Assembly (NCBI RefSeq): GCF_946480185.1 | Contig: NZ_CAMLIG010000001.1 | Location: 186,001-250,000, forward strand | Direction: 5' to 3' | Origin: an uncultured Pedobacter sp. | GTDB taxonomy: Bacteria > Bacteroidota > Bacteroidia > Sphingobacteriales > Sphingobacteriaceae | DNA: 64,000 nt | Part shown: positions 17,837 through 27,382 of the stretch, one piece after another | Layout of the letters: each line of letters opens with the position of its first letter | Numbering within the stretch: position 1 is the stretch's first letter | The notes under the pieces: model-generated | What the model was told of the DNA's origin: nothing | Database searches by the model: none | Seen by the model: only the letters and a program-made list of their open reading frames with translations | Position numbers and translations under genes: made by a program

Positions 17837-18476
17837 GTACAACAAAAGTGAGATTGAACAGAAAATTGCTGAGTTTTTGTTGCAAATTAAAGCAATTAAA
17901 TTACAACCTACTAATCCTTTTACTTGGGCTTCGGGCTGGAAATCTCCCATCTATTGTGATAATCGTATTACGCTCTCTCATCCGTCTATCAGAACTTACA
18001 TCAGACAGAAACTTTCTGAACTGATACAAGAAGAGTACGGGTCTTGCAGTGTAGTTGCCGGTGTTGCAACAGCTGGGATACCACAAGGCGCATTGGTAGC
18101 ACAAGAGCTAGGTCTTCCATTTATTTACGTAAGAGCTAAAGCCAAAGAACACGGCACACAAAGCTTAATTGAAGGCGAAATCAACCCCGGCCAGCGTGTG
18201 GTGGTGGTAGAAGATTTAATATCAACAGGTAAAAGCAGTATACAAGCTATAAATGCTTTACGCGATGCTGGTTATGAAGTTGCCGGTTTAGTTGCCATAT
18301 TTTCTTACGGATTTGATGTCGCTACAGAAAACTTTGCCGAGGCCAAATGCAGATTCAACACGCTTTCTAATTACAGCGCATTAATTGAGTATGCTGCTGA
18401 ACACAATTTTATTCAGAAAAATGATATTGAACTATTAAGCGACTGGAGAAAAAATCCATCTGCTTGGGGTAAATAA
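17835..18476 (+). CDS. pyrE: orotate phosphoribosyltransferase
   Basis: The start is set at the ATG at 17835 (MYNKSEIEQ), the usual N terminus of the Bacteroidota enzyme, giving 213 residues; an ATG five codons upstream overlaps the promoter. Motifs include NPFTWASGWKSPIYCDNR, GVATAGIPQGALVA and the PRPP-binding VVVVEDLISTGKSS. It makes OMP from orotate and PRPP in pyrimidine synthesis. It is 12 bp from the downstream SRPBCC gene. Confidence 0.97.
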   Translation: MYNKSEIEQKIAEFLLQIKAIKLQPTNPFTWASGWKSPIYCDNRITLSHPSIRTYIRQKLSELIQEEYGSCSVVAGVATAGIPQGALVAQELGLPFIYVRAKAKEHGTQSLIEGEINPGQRVVVVEDLISTGKSSIQAINALRDAGYEVAGLVAIFSYGFDVATENFAEAKCRFNTLSNYSALIEYAAEHNFIQKNDIELLSDWRKNPSAWGK

Positions 18477-18488
18477 AAACATAAGGGC

Positions 18489-18884
18489 ATGACGATTTTT
18501 GAAAGTAGCGTAAGCATTGCACAACCCATAGAAAAAGTTTACGCTTTTTTAAGCGATTTAAACAATCACCAACAATTAATGCCTGAGAACATTTACAACT
18601 GGACTAGCACAGAGGATGAAGCTCGTTTTACCATACAAAACATGGCAAAATTAGCTTTAAAAGTAAGTTCCAGAGTTGAGAATTCCGAAATACTAATTGA
18701 GCCATCAGAAGAAGCACCGTTTGCTTTAAGCATGAGATGGTTAGTAGCTGCCGACATTGACGGCACAACAGCAAAGCTAATTGTGTCAGCTGAACTAAAT
18801 ATGATGATGAAAATGATGGCCAGTGGTCCGCTACAGAAATTAGTAGATCACCAAACCAGCGCTTTAGCAAAAGCATTTTCATAA
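18489..18884 (+). CDS. SRPBCC (START-like) family protein
   Basis: This 131-residue protein has the SRPBCC N-terminal pattern ESSVSIAQPIEKVYAFLSDLNNHQQLMP and an amphipathic C-terminal helix. The family forms a hydrophobic ligand-binding cavity; the ligand is unknown. It follows pyrE by 12 bp and precedes a hairpin that could end a pyrE transcript. Confidence 0.82.
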   Translation: MTIFESSVSIAQPIEKVYAFLSDLNNHQQLMPENIYNWTSTEDEARFTIQNMAKLALKVSSRVENSEILIEPSEEAPFALSMRWLVAADIDGTTAKLIVSAELNMMMKMMASGPLQKLVDHQTSALAKAFS

Positions 18885-18894
18885 ATAAAATAGA

Positions 18895-18938
18895 GATTAG
18901 GAATTTTCGGCATTTTAAATTTACCGATATTCCTAATC
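18895..18938 (+). terminator. hairpin after the SRPBCC gene
   Basis: GATTAGGAAT pairs with ATTCCTAATC, with an inner TCGG/CCGA, and CTTAATT follows. The T-run is weak. The rest of the 345-bp gap before clpB shows no gene and no clear heat-shock promoter that I can name. Confidence 0.5.
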
Positions 18939-19229
18939 TTAATTCCTTCCAAAATTAAACCCTCACAGCAGATCTTTTCAAGAGCAATATTTTTTACGTT
19001 CTTTTGTATTTGCATCCATACCATATACCACGTTTATTCTTTTTACGATGATTATAAATTGAATAAAAATATTGGCACCTAATCTATTACCTGAACTTTT
19101 GACATTCAAAACCAATTTCAGAAGACAAAAAGTCACTACTCTACTTCAATTTGAGACATTCATCACTTTTAACGATTAAACCGTTATTTGGTTAAATTTT
19201 TGTTGCCTATTTCCCGAGGAACAAATATT

Positions 19230-21821
19230 ATGAACTTTAATAATTTCACAATCAAAGCTCAGGAAGCTATTCAAAAAGCTTCGGAGATTACACAAGGTTT
19301 TCAGCAACAAGCTATAGAAAACGCACACATTTTAAAAGGTTTACTATCTGTTGACGAGAATGTAGTGGGATATATTCTTAAAAAACTCAACGTCAACATT
19401 AGCCGACTGAACACGTCTTTAGACGAATTAATTAGCACCTATCCTAAAGTTAGCGGTAGCGAGGTTTACCTCTCTTCGGCGGCAAATTCAACTTTACAAA
19501 AAGCAACTTCTTACTTAAAGGAATTTAAAGATGAGTTTGTATCTGTTGAGCATCTTCTTTTAGGGATTTTAGCTTCGGGCGATAAAACCTCTTCACTTTT
19601 AAAAGACCAGGGTGTTACCGAAAAAGATCTTAAAAAAGCTGTAAAAGATTTACGTGGCGATGCAAAAGTAACCGACCAAAATGCTGAAGCTACTTATAAC
19701 GCATTAAACAAATACGCCCGCAACTTAAACGAATATGCAGAATCTGGTAAACTAGACCCTGTAATTGGTCGAGATGAAGAAATCAGGAGAGTAATTCAAA
19801 TACTTTCTCGCCGTACTAAAAACAATCCAATTTTAATTGGAGAACCTGGCGTGGGTAAAACTGCTATTGCAGAAGGAATTGCCTTTAGAATTATCAAAGG
19901 TGATGTGCCCGAAAACCTGAAATCTAAAACCGTTTATTCTTTAGATATGGGCGCTTTGGTTGCCGGCGCAAAATATAAAGGCGAATTTGAGGAGCGCTTA
20001 AAAGCTGTTGTGAAGGAAGTTGCTGATAGCGATGGCGATTTAATTCTATTCATCGATGAAATTCACACCTTAGTGGGTGCCGGCGGTGGCGAAGGCGCTA
20101 TGGACGCCGCAAACATTTTAAAACCTGCTTTAGCCCGTGGCGAATTGAGAGCCATTGGTGCAACTACTTTGAACGAATACCAAAAATATTTAGAAAAAGA
20201 TAAAGCTTTAGAACGCAGGTTTCAAAAAGTAATGGTAGAAGAACCAGATACCGCAGATGCGATTTCTATTTTACGGGGTTTAAAAGAACGTTACGAAACT
20301 CACCATAAAGTGCGGATTAAAGACGAAGCCATTATTGCCGCCGTTGAGCTTTCTCAAAGGTACATTTCAGATAGGTTTTTACCTGATAAAGCCATCGATT
20401 TAATGGACGAAGCCGCCTCAAAACTCCGCATGGAAATGGATTCGGTACCAGAAGCGGTGGACGAGTTGGACCGTAAAATTATGCAACTGGAGATTGAACG
20501 TGAGGCCATCAAACGTGAAAAAGATGAACGCAAAGTGAGCGATTTATCCAAAGAAATTGCTGATTTAACTTCCGAACGTGATGAGCTAAAAGCCAAATGG
20601 CAAGGCGAAAAAGATCTGGTTGATAATTTAAACTCCAAAATTGAAAAAATTGAAGATTTAAAACTGGAAGCCGAACAAGCCGAAAGAGCCGGCGATTATG
20701 GCAAAGTGGCCGAAATCCGTTATGGAAGAATTAAAGAAACACAGGAAGAAGTTGAAAAACTAAAAACCGAATTGCACAGTAAAACATCCGACAGCCGGAT
20801 GTTAAAAGAAGAGGTAACTTCTGAAGATATCGCCGGTGTGGTTGCCCGTTGGACCGGTATTCCGGTAAACAAACTGGTAGCTAGTGAACGTGAAAAGCTG
20901 CTAAGTCTTGAAGCCGAGCTGCATAAACGCGTTGCCGGTCAGCATGAAGCAATTGAAGCTTTATCTGATGCAATTCGTAGATCACGGGCTGGGCTAAGCG
21001 ACCAACGTAAACCTTTGGGTTCGTTCATCTTTCTTGGAACAACTGGCGTGGGTAAAACCGAATTGGCTAAAGCTTTAGCAGATTTCTTGTTCAACGATGA
21101 GCATAATATGGTGCGTATTGATATGAGCGAGTATCAAGAACGCCATGCCGTAAGCAGGCTGATTGGTGCGCCTCCGGGATACGTAGGTTACGATGAAGGC
21201 GGACAGTTGACTGAAGCTGTTAGAAGAAAACCGTATTCAGTGATTTTGCTAGACGAGATTGAAAAAGCGCATCCAGATGTTTTTAATATCTTGTTACAGG
21301 TTTTGGATGACGGACGTTTAACCGACAATAAAGGCCGTGTGGTAAATTTCAAAAACACCATCATTATTATGACTTCAAACATCGGATCTCATTTGATCCA
21401 GGAAAATTTCAGTCTTTTAGTGGATGATAACAGAGAAGAAGTGATTGCCAAAACCAAGAACGAGGTTTTTGAATTATTGAAAAAAACCATCCGCCCTGAG
21501 TTTTTAAACCGGATTGATGAGGTAATTATGTTTACACCGCTAAACCGCAATGAAATTAGAGACATCGTTAAACTCCAATTTGTCGGTGTGCAAAAGTCAC
21601 TTGCAGAACTGGGCATCGGCATCGAAGCATCAGAAGAAGCTTTGGACTGGCTGGCCGAGTTGGGCTACGATCCGCAGTTTGGTGCCCGTCCGTTGAAAAG
21701 AGTTGTGCAAAAAAGGATATTGAATGAGCTATCCAAACAAATTTTAGCAGGCACTATTGACAGGGACAGCAAAATCAAATTAGATGTATTTGATAAAAAG
21801 TTTGTTTTTATGAATGCGTAA
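19230..21821 (+). CDS. clpB: ATP-dependent disaggregase ClpB
   Basis: The start is set at the ATG at 19230 ([17 protein letters not shown]), preceded by a GAGGA about 9 nt upstream; 863 residues is the normal ClpB length. It has the N-terminal double Clp_N repeat, Walker A sites GEPGVGKTA (about 200) and GTTGVGKTE (about 605), and [15 protein letters not shown] long coiled middle domain (about 400-520, [15 protein letters not shown]) distinguishes ClpB from ClpA/C. It disaggregates proteins with DnaK. The gene stands alone between two terminator-like hairpins. Confidence 0.97.
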   Translation: MNFNNFTIKAQEAIQKASEITQGFQQQAIENAHILKGLLSVDENVVGYILKKLNVNISRLNTSLDELISTYPKVSGSEVYLSSAANSTLQKATSYLKEFKDEFVSVEHLLLGILASGDKTSSLLKDQGVTEKDLKKAVKDLRGDAKVTDQNAEATYNALNKYARNLNEYAESGKLDPVIGRDEEIRRVIQILSRRTKNNPILIGEPGVGKTAIAEGIAFRIIKGDVPENLKSKTVYSLDMGALVAGAKYKGEFEERLKAVVKEVADSDGDLILFIDEIHTLVGAGGGEGAMDAANILKPALARGELRAIGATTLNEYQKYLEKDKALERRFQKVMVEEPDTADAISILRGLKERYETHHKVRIKDEAIIAAVELSQRYISDRFLPDKAIDLMDEAASKLRMEMDSVPEAVDELDRKIMQLEIEREAIKREKDERKVSDLSKEIADLTSERDELKAKWQGEKDLVDNLNSKIEKIEDLKLEAEQAERAGDYGKVAEIRYGRIKETQEEVEKLKTELHSKTSDSRMLKEEVTSEDIAGVVARWTGIPVNKLVASEREKLLSLEAELHKRVAGQHEAIEALSDAIRRSRAGLSDQRKPLGSFIFLGTTGVGKTELAKALADFLFNDEHNMVRIDMSEYQERHAVSRLIGAPPGYVGYDEGGQLTEAVRRKPYSVILLDEIEKAHPDVFNILLQVLDDGRLTDNKGRVVNFKNTIIIMTSNIGSHLIQENFSLLVDDNREEVIAKTKNEVFELLKKTIRPEFLNRIDEVIMFTPLNRNEIRDIVKLQFVGVQKSLAELGIGIEASEEALDWLAELGYDPQFGARPLKRVVQKRILNELSKQILAGTIDRDSKIKLDVFDKKFVFMNA

Positions 21822-21840
21822 TAAAAAAATAGTCTGTCTA

Positions 21841-21874
21841 TCAAAAGCCATCAAAACAAATTGATGGCTTTTGA
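21841..21874. terminator. bidirectional terminator between clpB and the histidine kinase
   Basis: A perfect 14-bp stem (TCAAAAGCCATCAA / TTGATGGCTTTTGA) with a 6-nt loop lies 20 bp after the clpB stop and 3 bp beyond the end of the convergent kinase gene. T-rich sequence lies on the clpB-downstream side. Confidence 0.85.
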
Positions 21875-21877
21875 TTT

Positions 21878-23116
21878 TTAGATAGAAAACCAAAAAGCAG
21901 AACCCTTACCCAATTCGCTCTTTACTCCTATTTCGCCTCCGTGGTGTTTAATAATTTCTGAGGATATATAAAGGCCCAAACCAATTCCAGAAAAATTTTG
22001 GGAAGTGCTTTCTACTCGGTGAAACCTTGCAAAAACTTCTTCTTCCTGATCTTTCGGAATTCCAATTCCCTGATCTATTACAGATACTTTTACTTTGCCA
22101 CTTTCTTCTTTTTCTACTGTTATATCTATACTGTCTGCATCCGGCGAGTATTTTATAGCATTTGTAACCAAATTACAAATTACCTGATCTAAGCGGTGTT
22201 TGTCGGCATTAACCATCAAATTGGCATCGCAAACAATATTTATTTCGTGTTTACTGTCTTCATATCTACATTCTTCAACACTTTCTTTTAAAAAGTCTAA
22301 CAAATTAAAATCTGTTCTCTTTAATAACATTTTACCGGCCTGTATCTTAGTTACATCCAACAAATCATTAATAATATTGGTGAGTTTTCCGGTTTGTCTA
22401 ACTGCTTTATCAATTAGCAACTTTGTGGTTTCGGCCTCATCACTAACCTTAATCATCCTTTGTAAAAGCTGTAAAGAAGATTTTAAAGTGGTAATTGGTG
22501 TTTTAAGTTCATGACTGGCAATACTCATAAACTCATCCTTTTTATTCATTAAATTTTTTGTTGCTTCTTGCCTAATCATCAGAAGACGAGTCTCTTCTTC
22601 AGCTTTTTTCCTTTCTTCAATCTCAACTTCCAATTCTTCTTGCGTTCTCAAATTAAATATAACTGGCAATATTTTAAATAAGCTAAATACGGTAATTACA
22701 GAGGCAATTGCAGTAAAAAACCTTAGCAAAGCACTGAGCCTATATGCTGGCCACCAGAAAATTATTGCATCTATAAAATGAGTTGATCCACAAAAAAGAA
22801 TAAAGGCAATAAACAGCCAAAACATATTCAAAAAAGGGATATCCTTTCTCTTTTTAATGATAATAAACAGCAAAATAGGTATAGCAAAGTAAGCTCCCCA
22901 AATGGTTAGGTCAGAGATAATATATAACCAGCCATGAAAATCAGACCAAGTACCGCAATGCCATCGAGCAGGCCAATCGCTTGTACTAAATAAATTTGAA
23001 AAAAAACTCTGAATTTGAACGCCAAGACCGCTAGAAGTGGCTATTGAATGAATCTGATGAGCCTTGCAGTTGCCACAAGCTACCAAAGAATCACTTGTTA
23101 ATTGATTACTTAACAT
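21878..23116 (-). CDS. ETR1-like ethylene-binding-domain sensor histidine kinase
   Basis: I chose the ATG at 23116 (412 residues); a TTG three codons earlier overlaps a promoter-like TTAATTTG. After a 60-residue N-terminal extension come three transmembrane helices that match the ethylene-binding domain of ETR1/SynEtr1: YIISDLTIWGAYFAIP then FILFCGSTHFID. The residues known to matter in ETR1 (Asp25, Tyr32, Ile35, Pro36, copper ligands Cys65 and His69) correspond to Asp69, Tyr76, Ile79, Pro80, Cys109 and His113. A short coiled coil leads directly to HisKA (SHELKTP, His202) and HATPase (N-box VTNAIKYS, G-boxes DQGIGIP and GIGLGLYI). There is no GAF domain and no adjacent response regulator. Ethylene binding is inferred, not shown. 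Confidence 0.88.
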   Translation of the reverse strand: MLSNQLTSDSLVACGNCKAHQIHSIATSSGLGVQIQSFFSNLFSTSDWPARWHCGTWSDFHGWLYIISDLTIWGAYFAIPILLFIIIKKRKDIPFLNMFWLFIAFILFCGSTHFIDAIIFWWPAYRLSALLRFFTAIASVITVFSLFKILPVIFNLRTQEELEVEIEERKKAEEETRLLMIRQEATKNLMNKKDEFMSIASHELKTPITTLKSSLQLLQRMIKVSDEAETTKLLIDKAVRQTGKLTNIINDLLDVTKIQAGKMLLKRTDFNLLDFLKESVEECRYEDSKHEINIVCDANLMVNADKHRLDQVICNLVTNAIKYSPDADSIDITVEKEESGKVKVSVIDQGIGIPKDQEEEVFARFHRVESTSQNFSGIGLGLYISSEIIKHHGGEIGVKSELGKGSAFWFSI

Positions 23117-23122
23117 ATAAGC

Positions 23123-23130
23123 CAAATTAA
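23123..23130 (-). promoter_or_regulatory. possible -7 element of the ethylene-domain kinase gene
   Basis: TTAATTTG (one mismatch to TAnnTTTG) ends 6 nt before the ATG at 23116, the same placement as the better promoters in this window. Confidence 0.3.
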
Positions 23131-23552
23131 ATTGAGTACAATTATAGGATTTTTAACTAAAAAAACATCTGAAACTACTCGATTTGATCATTTCATTTTT
23201 TAGATTTTCGGTCAAAACGGAAGCACTTTTAGCAGTTAAACATCGCTCATAGAATTTGCAGAAATCCCAGGTACTGTTGCACAATAAGTACAATCTTTTT
23301 TCTTACTGATATTATGAATGATGATCTGTTTAAGAACTTAGATACATTAACCATAAAAAAGCTTGTGTTTCAACTTTTCCTAATTAACTTTTAAAATAAC
23401 GGATTTTCACCTTGGCACTTTAACCTGTTTAAAACAAGCGTAATCCTGATGTTTACATATCATCATGATAAATTGCTTTTATATCCACAGAAGCATCTTT
23501 TTAGTTTAGTATTTTATACGTAAAGCTTTATTCATATTCACATTATTAAAGA
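23131..23552. other. intergenic region without a visible gene
   Basis: About 420 AT-rich bases upstream of the histidine kinase hold no plausible frame, tRNA or repeat that I can see. Confidence 0.5.
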
Positions 23553-23575
23553 AGCGAGGCAATAAATACCTCGCT
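23553..23575 (-). terminator. terminator of the GreA-type gene
   Basis: AGCGAGG / CCTCGCT with a 9-nt loop lies 27 bp beyond the stop of the minus-strand gene; on that strand it is followed by TCTTTAAT. Confidence 0.6.
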
Positions 23576-23601
23576 ACTCTTTACAAAACACACACTATAA
23601 C

Positions 23602-23988
23602 TTATTCTACTAAAGGTTGTTCAACCTTTGTGATTTTAAACTTTTGGACGCCATTAGGCATTTCCCATTCTACAAATGAACCTTCTAAGTATCCTAAAAC
23701 AGCTGCACCCATTGGCGTAAAAACCGAAATTTTATTTTCTCTGATATTTGCTTCATTGGGCATTACTACCTGAAAATGAAATTTTTTATTGCTTATAGTT
23801 TCCTCAATTTCTACCATCGAATTTAGAATGATGGCTTTACTTGGCAATTCGCTTGTTTTTACAACCTTAGCGTATTTCAGCTCATTCTCTAATTTCTCAT
23901 TATTGTATTTTGACATGTTAGAGCCTTTCAAATGCTTCTCTAACAACTGGTATTCTCTTAAACCAATGATTATTTGTTCTTTTACCAT
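23602..23988 (-). CDS. GreA/GreB-family (Rnk-like) transcription factor
   Basis: This 128-residue protein has the C-terminal FKBP-like domain of GreA (residues about 50-128: NSMVEIEETISNKKFHFQVVMPNEA, ISVFTPMGAAVLGYLEGSFVEWEMPNG). The N-terminal segment is short and lacks the long coiled coil of a true GreA. That form resembles Rnk-type proteins, which bind RNA polymerase in the secondary channel. It stands as a single gene. Confidence 0.85.
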   Translation of the reverse strand: MVKEQIIIGLREYQLLEKHLKGSNMSKYNNEKLENELKYAKVVKTSELPSKAIILNSMVEIEETISNKKFHFQVVMPNEANIRENKISVFTPMGAAVLGYLEGSFVEWEMPNGVQKFKITKVEQPLVE

Positions 23989-24143
23989 GACTGGCGTTAA
24001 TTTTTAATTTTGAACTACTTTAATAAACAATGGGGTAATTATCAAAAACAAGCAACAACACATTTTATAAAAAAAAACTATTTTTTAATAAAAACACATT
24101 TGCCAGAAGATTAGCCTATAAATTACCCGAAATAATTTATACC

Positions 24144-24164
24144 GCCCCATAAAATTTATGGGGC
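24144..24164. terminator. perfect palindromic hairpin in the 24-kb gap
   Basis: GCCCCATAAA and TTTATGGGGC form a 10-bp stem around one base. No T-run follows closely on either strand, so it may be a terminator or an operator. It lies between the GreA-type gene and the small frame at 24359-24541. No other gene is visible in 23989-24333. Confidence 0.45.
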
Positions 24165-24333
24165 CAAATTAATAAAGGCCTTATTATTTGTGGAAATAAA
24201 GTGAAAGAACTTACTGCAGCACAATTTACAAACTGCTAAATAGCGGTTTAAACAGTGATTTATGCAACATAATATGTATCTGATTTTTTTCACAGTAAAA
24301 ATTTTAAACATTAATGATTTGAGGTAAATAAAT

Positions 24334-24358
24334 GCCCCAAACAAAAAATAAGCGGGGC
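24334..24358 (-). terminator. terminator directly after the small 24.4-kb frame
   Basis: GCCCC (24334-24338) pairs with GGGGC (24354-24358). On the minus strand the hairpin starts 1-2 nt after the stop of the 60-codon frame and is followed by ATTTATTT. Confidence 0.55.
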
Positions 24359-24541
24359 TTAAATAATAAAATCTTTATTGTTTTGGAAAAGAATAAAAGC
24401 GGCGATGCTTTCTCGTACCATTGCGGAAACAACACGTAGCACCGAAAACCTAAACCCCTTGGCAGGAATAGATAAAGCAGTAACTTGATATGTTGAATTG
24501 TTGAAGTGCATTTTTACTAAGATAGCTCTTTTATCAAACAT
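24359..24541 (-). CDS. small hypothetical protein
   Basis: This is a 60-residue frame (MFDKRAILVKMHFNN...), possibly starting at the internal ATG at 24511. I do not recognise it. A terminator-like hairpin abuts its stop codon, which suggests that a transcript ends here, so it may be a real small gene or the host of a small RNA. No strong promoter was found; the sequence just before the ATG contains TTTTG. Confidence 0.35.
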   Translation of the reverse strand: MFDKRAILVKMHFNNSTYQVTALSIPAKGFRFSVLRVVSAMVRESIAAFILFQNNKDFII

Positions 24542-24742
24542 TGCAAAATTTTAAAAGATTTGAATTAGTTACCATAATTAGTGAAAATGTTTACTTGATA
24601 TCACATAAAACAAGTCATTCAAACCGTTTTCAAACCAATTAAGCCTTTATACTCCATCAGCTCATAAAAAAACTGATTTTCGTCATTTTTGTGCCAATGT
24701 GCTATCATTATTTGTGAAGCAATTCTTTCTCACCTTTGATTT

Positions 24743-27130
24743 ATGGCTGTAATAACAAAAGAGGTATGCTATCATTGTGGCGATGACTGTTCATCGAAAT
24801 TATTGGTTAAGGATGAGCGGAATTTTTGTTGCAATGGTTGCCTAAATGTTTATAGTATTTTGTCAGCGGGCAATTTGCACAACTATTATAAGCTAAATCA
24901 GCATCCAGGCGCATCACAAAAAAAAGAAAATCAGCAGTTTGATTACTTAAATGTTGAGGAGATTGCTGCCAAATTGGTCAATTACAAAGATGCCGAAAAA
25001 ACGATTGTTACCTTTTACCTGCCCGCCATCCATTGCAGTTCATGTATTTGGTTGTTAGAACATTTAAACACTTTAGATGCCGGGATTGTGGAAAGTAGGG
25101 TTGACTTTTTAAAGAAACAGGTATACCTACAGTTTCAACATAAGCATATTACGTTACAACAGATTGCACAACTCCTCACCGGCATTGGTTACGAGCCACT
25201 TATTAGTTTGCAGGATGTGGTGAATAAGGACGTAGCTAACAAAGATAAATTAATTCCAAAAATTGCCGTTGCCGGTTTCTGCTTTGGAAACGTGATGCTT
25301 TTGAGCTTTCCTTCTTATTTTGGGATAACCAATTCCGAAAAGCATTTTGGCGAGTTTTTTAGCTTGCTGAATCTATTGTTTTGTATTCCCTCTGTATTTT
25401 ACGCCGGATCAGATTACTTCAAAAGAGCATTTTATTCGTTAAAACAAGGTGTTTTAAATATCGATTTTCCGCTGGCTTTAGGAATTGGAGTGTTGCTGAT
25501 AAGAACAGTTACAGATTACACCTTTAGTTTAGGCGAAGGCTTTGCAGACACCTTAACCGGTTTGGTTTTCTTTTTATTGATCGGCAAATTTGTACAGCAA
25601 AAAACCTATCACCACTTATCTTTTGAAAGAGATTACCGATCTTTTTTTCCGGTTGCGGTAGATGTGATCAACGAAATTGGAGAAACTATTCCGGTAGCTT
25701 TAGAAAACATCAAAGCGGGCGACAGGATATCGGTTAAAAATCAGGAAATTATTCCGGCTGATGCTATTTTACTAAGCGGAAACGCTTTGGTGGATTTTAG
25801 TTTTGTTACCGGCGAATCAAAACCTGTACAAAAAGTATGGGGAGAAATTATTTATGCCGGCGGACGACAAACCGCCGGTTCTTTAGAACTTGAGGTGATT
25901 AAGCCTGTTTCTCAGAGCTACCTTACCGGGCTTTGGAACAATGAAAGTTTTCAAAAAGCAAACGATACCAAAACCAAAACCTTTGTTACAAAAGTTAGCC
26001 ATTATTTTAGCATCATCTTGCTTACTTTGGCCACATTTACTTTATTGTTTTGGTTGCCCCAAAGCTGGCAAATCGGCTTAAATGCTTTTACTGCCATACT
26101 TATCATAGCTTGCCCTTGCGCACTTGCATTAAGCACTCCGTTTACCATGGGCGCCGTTTTAAGCATTTTCGACAAAAACAAGTTTTATTTAAAAAACACG
26201 GACGTGGTAGAACAGTTAGCCGCTATTGATACCATTGTTTTTGATAAAACCGGAACCGTAACCTTGGCAGAAAATAATTCTGTTGAGTTTTTTGGTGATA
26301 TGGATGAAACCGAACGAAACATCATTTACAGTGCCTGTAAAAATTCTTCGCACCCTTTAAGCCGTAAAATTTGCGGTTTTTTAAATACAGCAAATCCTTT
26401 GGCTATTACTAATTTTAACGAACTGCCCGGCCGTGGAATAAGTGCCAATTACAACAACCAAAAAATTTTAATAGGCAGTGCCAATTTTGTATTGGAAAAA
26501 TCAACACAGGAAGCAGATTTTCCGCAGGTTCATATTAGTATTGATGGGCGTTATTTGGGGTATTTTAAAATCAACCAAAAACTTAGGCCGGCTTTAGGTA
26601 AGTTAATGAATCACCTGAAAAAACATTATGATACTTATTTGATTTCTGGGGATGGCAATCAGGATAATATGCTGTTGCAACAGTATTTTAAAAATAGCAA
26701 CCATTTGTTATTTCAGCAGTCGCCACAAAACAAATTGGATTTTATCGCAAAAAAGCAAAAAAATGAGGCTAAAGTTTTAATGATTGGAGATGGACTTAAT
26801 GACGCCGGCGCCTTACAACAAAGCAATGCAGGTATCGCGGTAACAGACAATATCAACAATTTTACGCCTGGTAGTGATGCCATTTTAGACGGAAAATCTT
26901 TTCATCTTTTACCTAATTTTCTTAAATTCTCTAAAGCAACAGTAACCATTATTCATCTGTCTTTTTGTATCGCTGTTTGTTATAACGTAATCGGGCTCAG
27001 CTTTGCCATTCAGGGGAAATTATCACCACTTATTGCCGCCATATTAATGCCTTTAAGTACCGTTAGCATTATTTTATTTACCAGCATCAGCACACATTTA
27101 CAAGCTAAAAAACATAAACTTTTATCATGA
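24743..27130 (+). CDS. ccoI: CcoI/FixI-type copper-transporting P-type ATPase
   Basis: The 795-residue protein has an N-terminal cysteine-rich metal domain (CYHCGDDC, FCCNGC), an HMA domain with HCSSC near residue 97, and eight predicted membrane helices. It has the CPC copper motif in IIACPCALALSTPF, the phosphorylated Asp in FDKTGTVT, and GDGLNDAGAL. The cysteine-rich N terminus is typical of CcoI, which supplies copper for cbb3 oxidase assembly. It overlaps ccoS by 4 bp, but the ccoNOP oxidase genes do not follow. Confidence 0.93.
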   Translation: MAVITKEVCYHCGDDCSSKLLVKDERNFCCNGCLNVYSILSAGNLHNYYKLNQHPGASQKKENQQFDYLNVEEIAAKLVNYKDAEKTIVTFYLPAIHCSSCIWLLEHLNTLDAGIVESRVDFLKKQVYLQFQHKHITLQQIAQLLTGIGYEPLISLQDVVNKDVANKDKLIPKIAVAGFCFGNVMLLSFPSYFGITNSEKHFGEFFSLLNLLFCIPSVFYAGSDYFKRAFYSLKQGVLNIDFPLALGIGVLLIRTVTDYTFSLGEGFADTLTGLVFFLLIGKFVQQKTYHHLSFERDYRSFFPVAVDVINEIGETIPVALENIKAGDRISVKNQEIIPADAILLSGNALVDFSFVTGESKPVQKVWGEIIYAGGRQTAGSLELEVIKPVSQSYLTGLWNNESFQKANDTKTKTFVTKVSHYFSIILLTLATFTLLFWLPQSWQIGLNAFTAILIIACPCALALSTPFTMGAVLSIFDKNKFYLKNTDVVEQLAAIDTIVFDKTGTVTLAENNSVEFFGDMDETERNIIYSACKNSSHPLSRKICGFLNTANPLAITNFNELPGRGISANYNNQKILIGSANFVLEKSTQEADFPQVHISIDGRYLGYFKINQKLRPALGKLMNHLKKHYDTYLISGDGNQDNMLLQQYFKNSNHLLFQQSPQNKLDFIAKKQKNEAKVLMIGDGLNDAGALQQSNAGIAVTDNINNFTPGSDAILDGKSFHLLPNFLKFSKATVTIIHLSFCIAVCYNVIGLSFAIQGKLSPLIAAILMPLSTVSIILFTSISTHLQAKKHKLLS

Positions 27131-27303
27131 GTATAATTTTCTTTTTGATTGCCTGCAGCATTGTTTTAGCCCTCTTTTTTTTAGGCGCATTTTTTTGGTC
27201 GCACAATAGCGGGCAAAATAAAGATTTATATACACCATCGGTAAGGATACTATTTGATGATGAATTGGTAGAAAAACCTACCGATGAGGAAAAACCTAAT
27301 TAG
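27127..27303 (+). CDS. ccoS: CcoS cbb3 oxidase maturation protein
   Basis: This is a 58-residue protein starting MSIIFFLIACSIVLALFFLG and continuing AFFWSHNSGQNKDLYTPSVRILFDDE. It has one N-terminal membrane helix and then the aromatic/charged turn followed by the ...VRILFDD stretch typical of CcoS. It starts within the stop of ccoI (ATGA). CcoS is needed to put redox cofactors into cbb3 oxidase. In Bacteroidota ccoNO usually come next; here a 168-bp gap and the nos cluster follow. Confidence 0.88.
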   Translation: MSIIFFLIACSIVLALFFLGAFFWSHNSGQNKDLYTPSVRILFDDELVEKPTDEEKPN

Positions 27304-27382
27304 TCCTGCCCAATGTGCATGACCTCCCCTATTTCTTAATATAACATTGCAAATACCGCATTCTTTTCAATCGTCAAAAATA

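Noticed and set aside
19188..19229. Upstream start for clpB
   Set aside because: The first 14 residues would be non-typical; the ATG at 19230 gives the family N terminus and has a GAGGA in front.
24156..24344. Sixty-two-codon minus-strand frame
   Set aside because: It overlaps hairpins at both ends, has a Cys/aromatic-rich random composition and no promoter.
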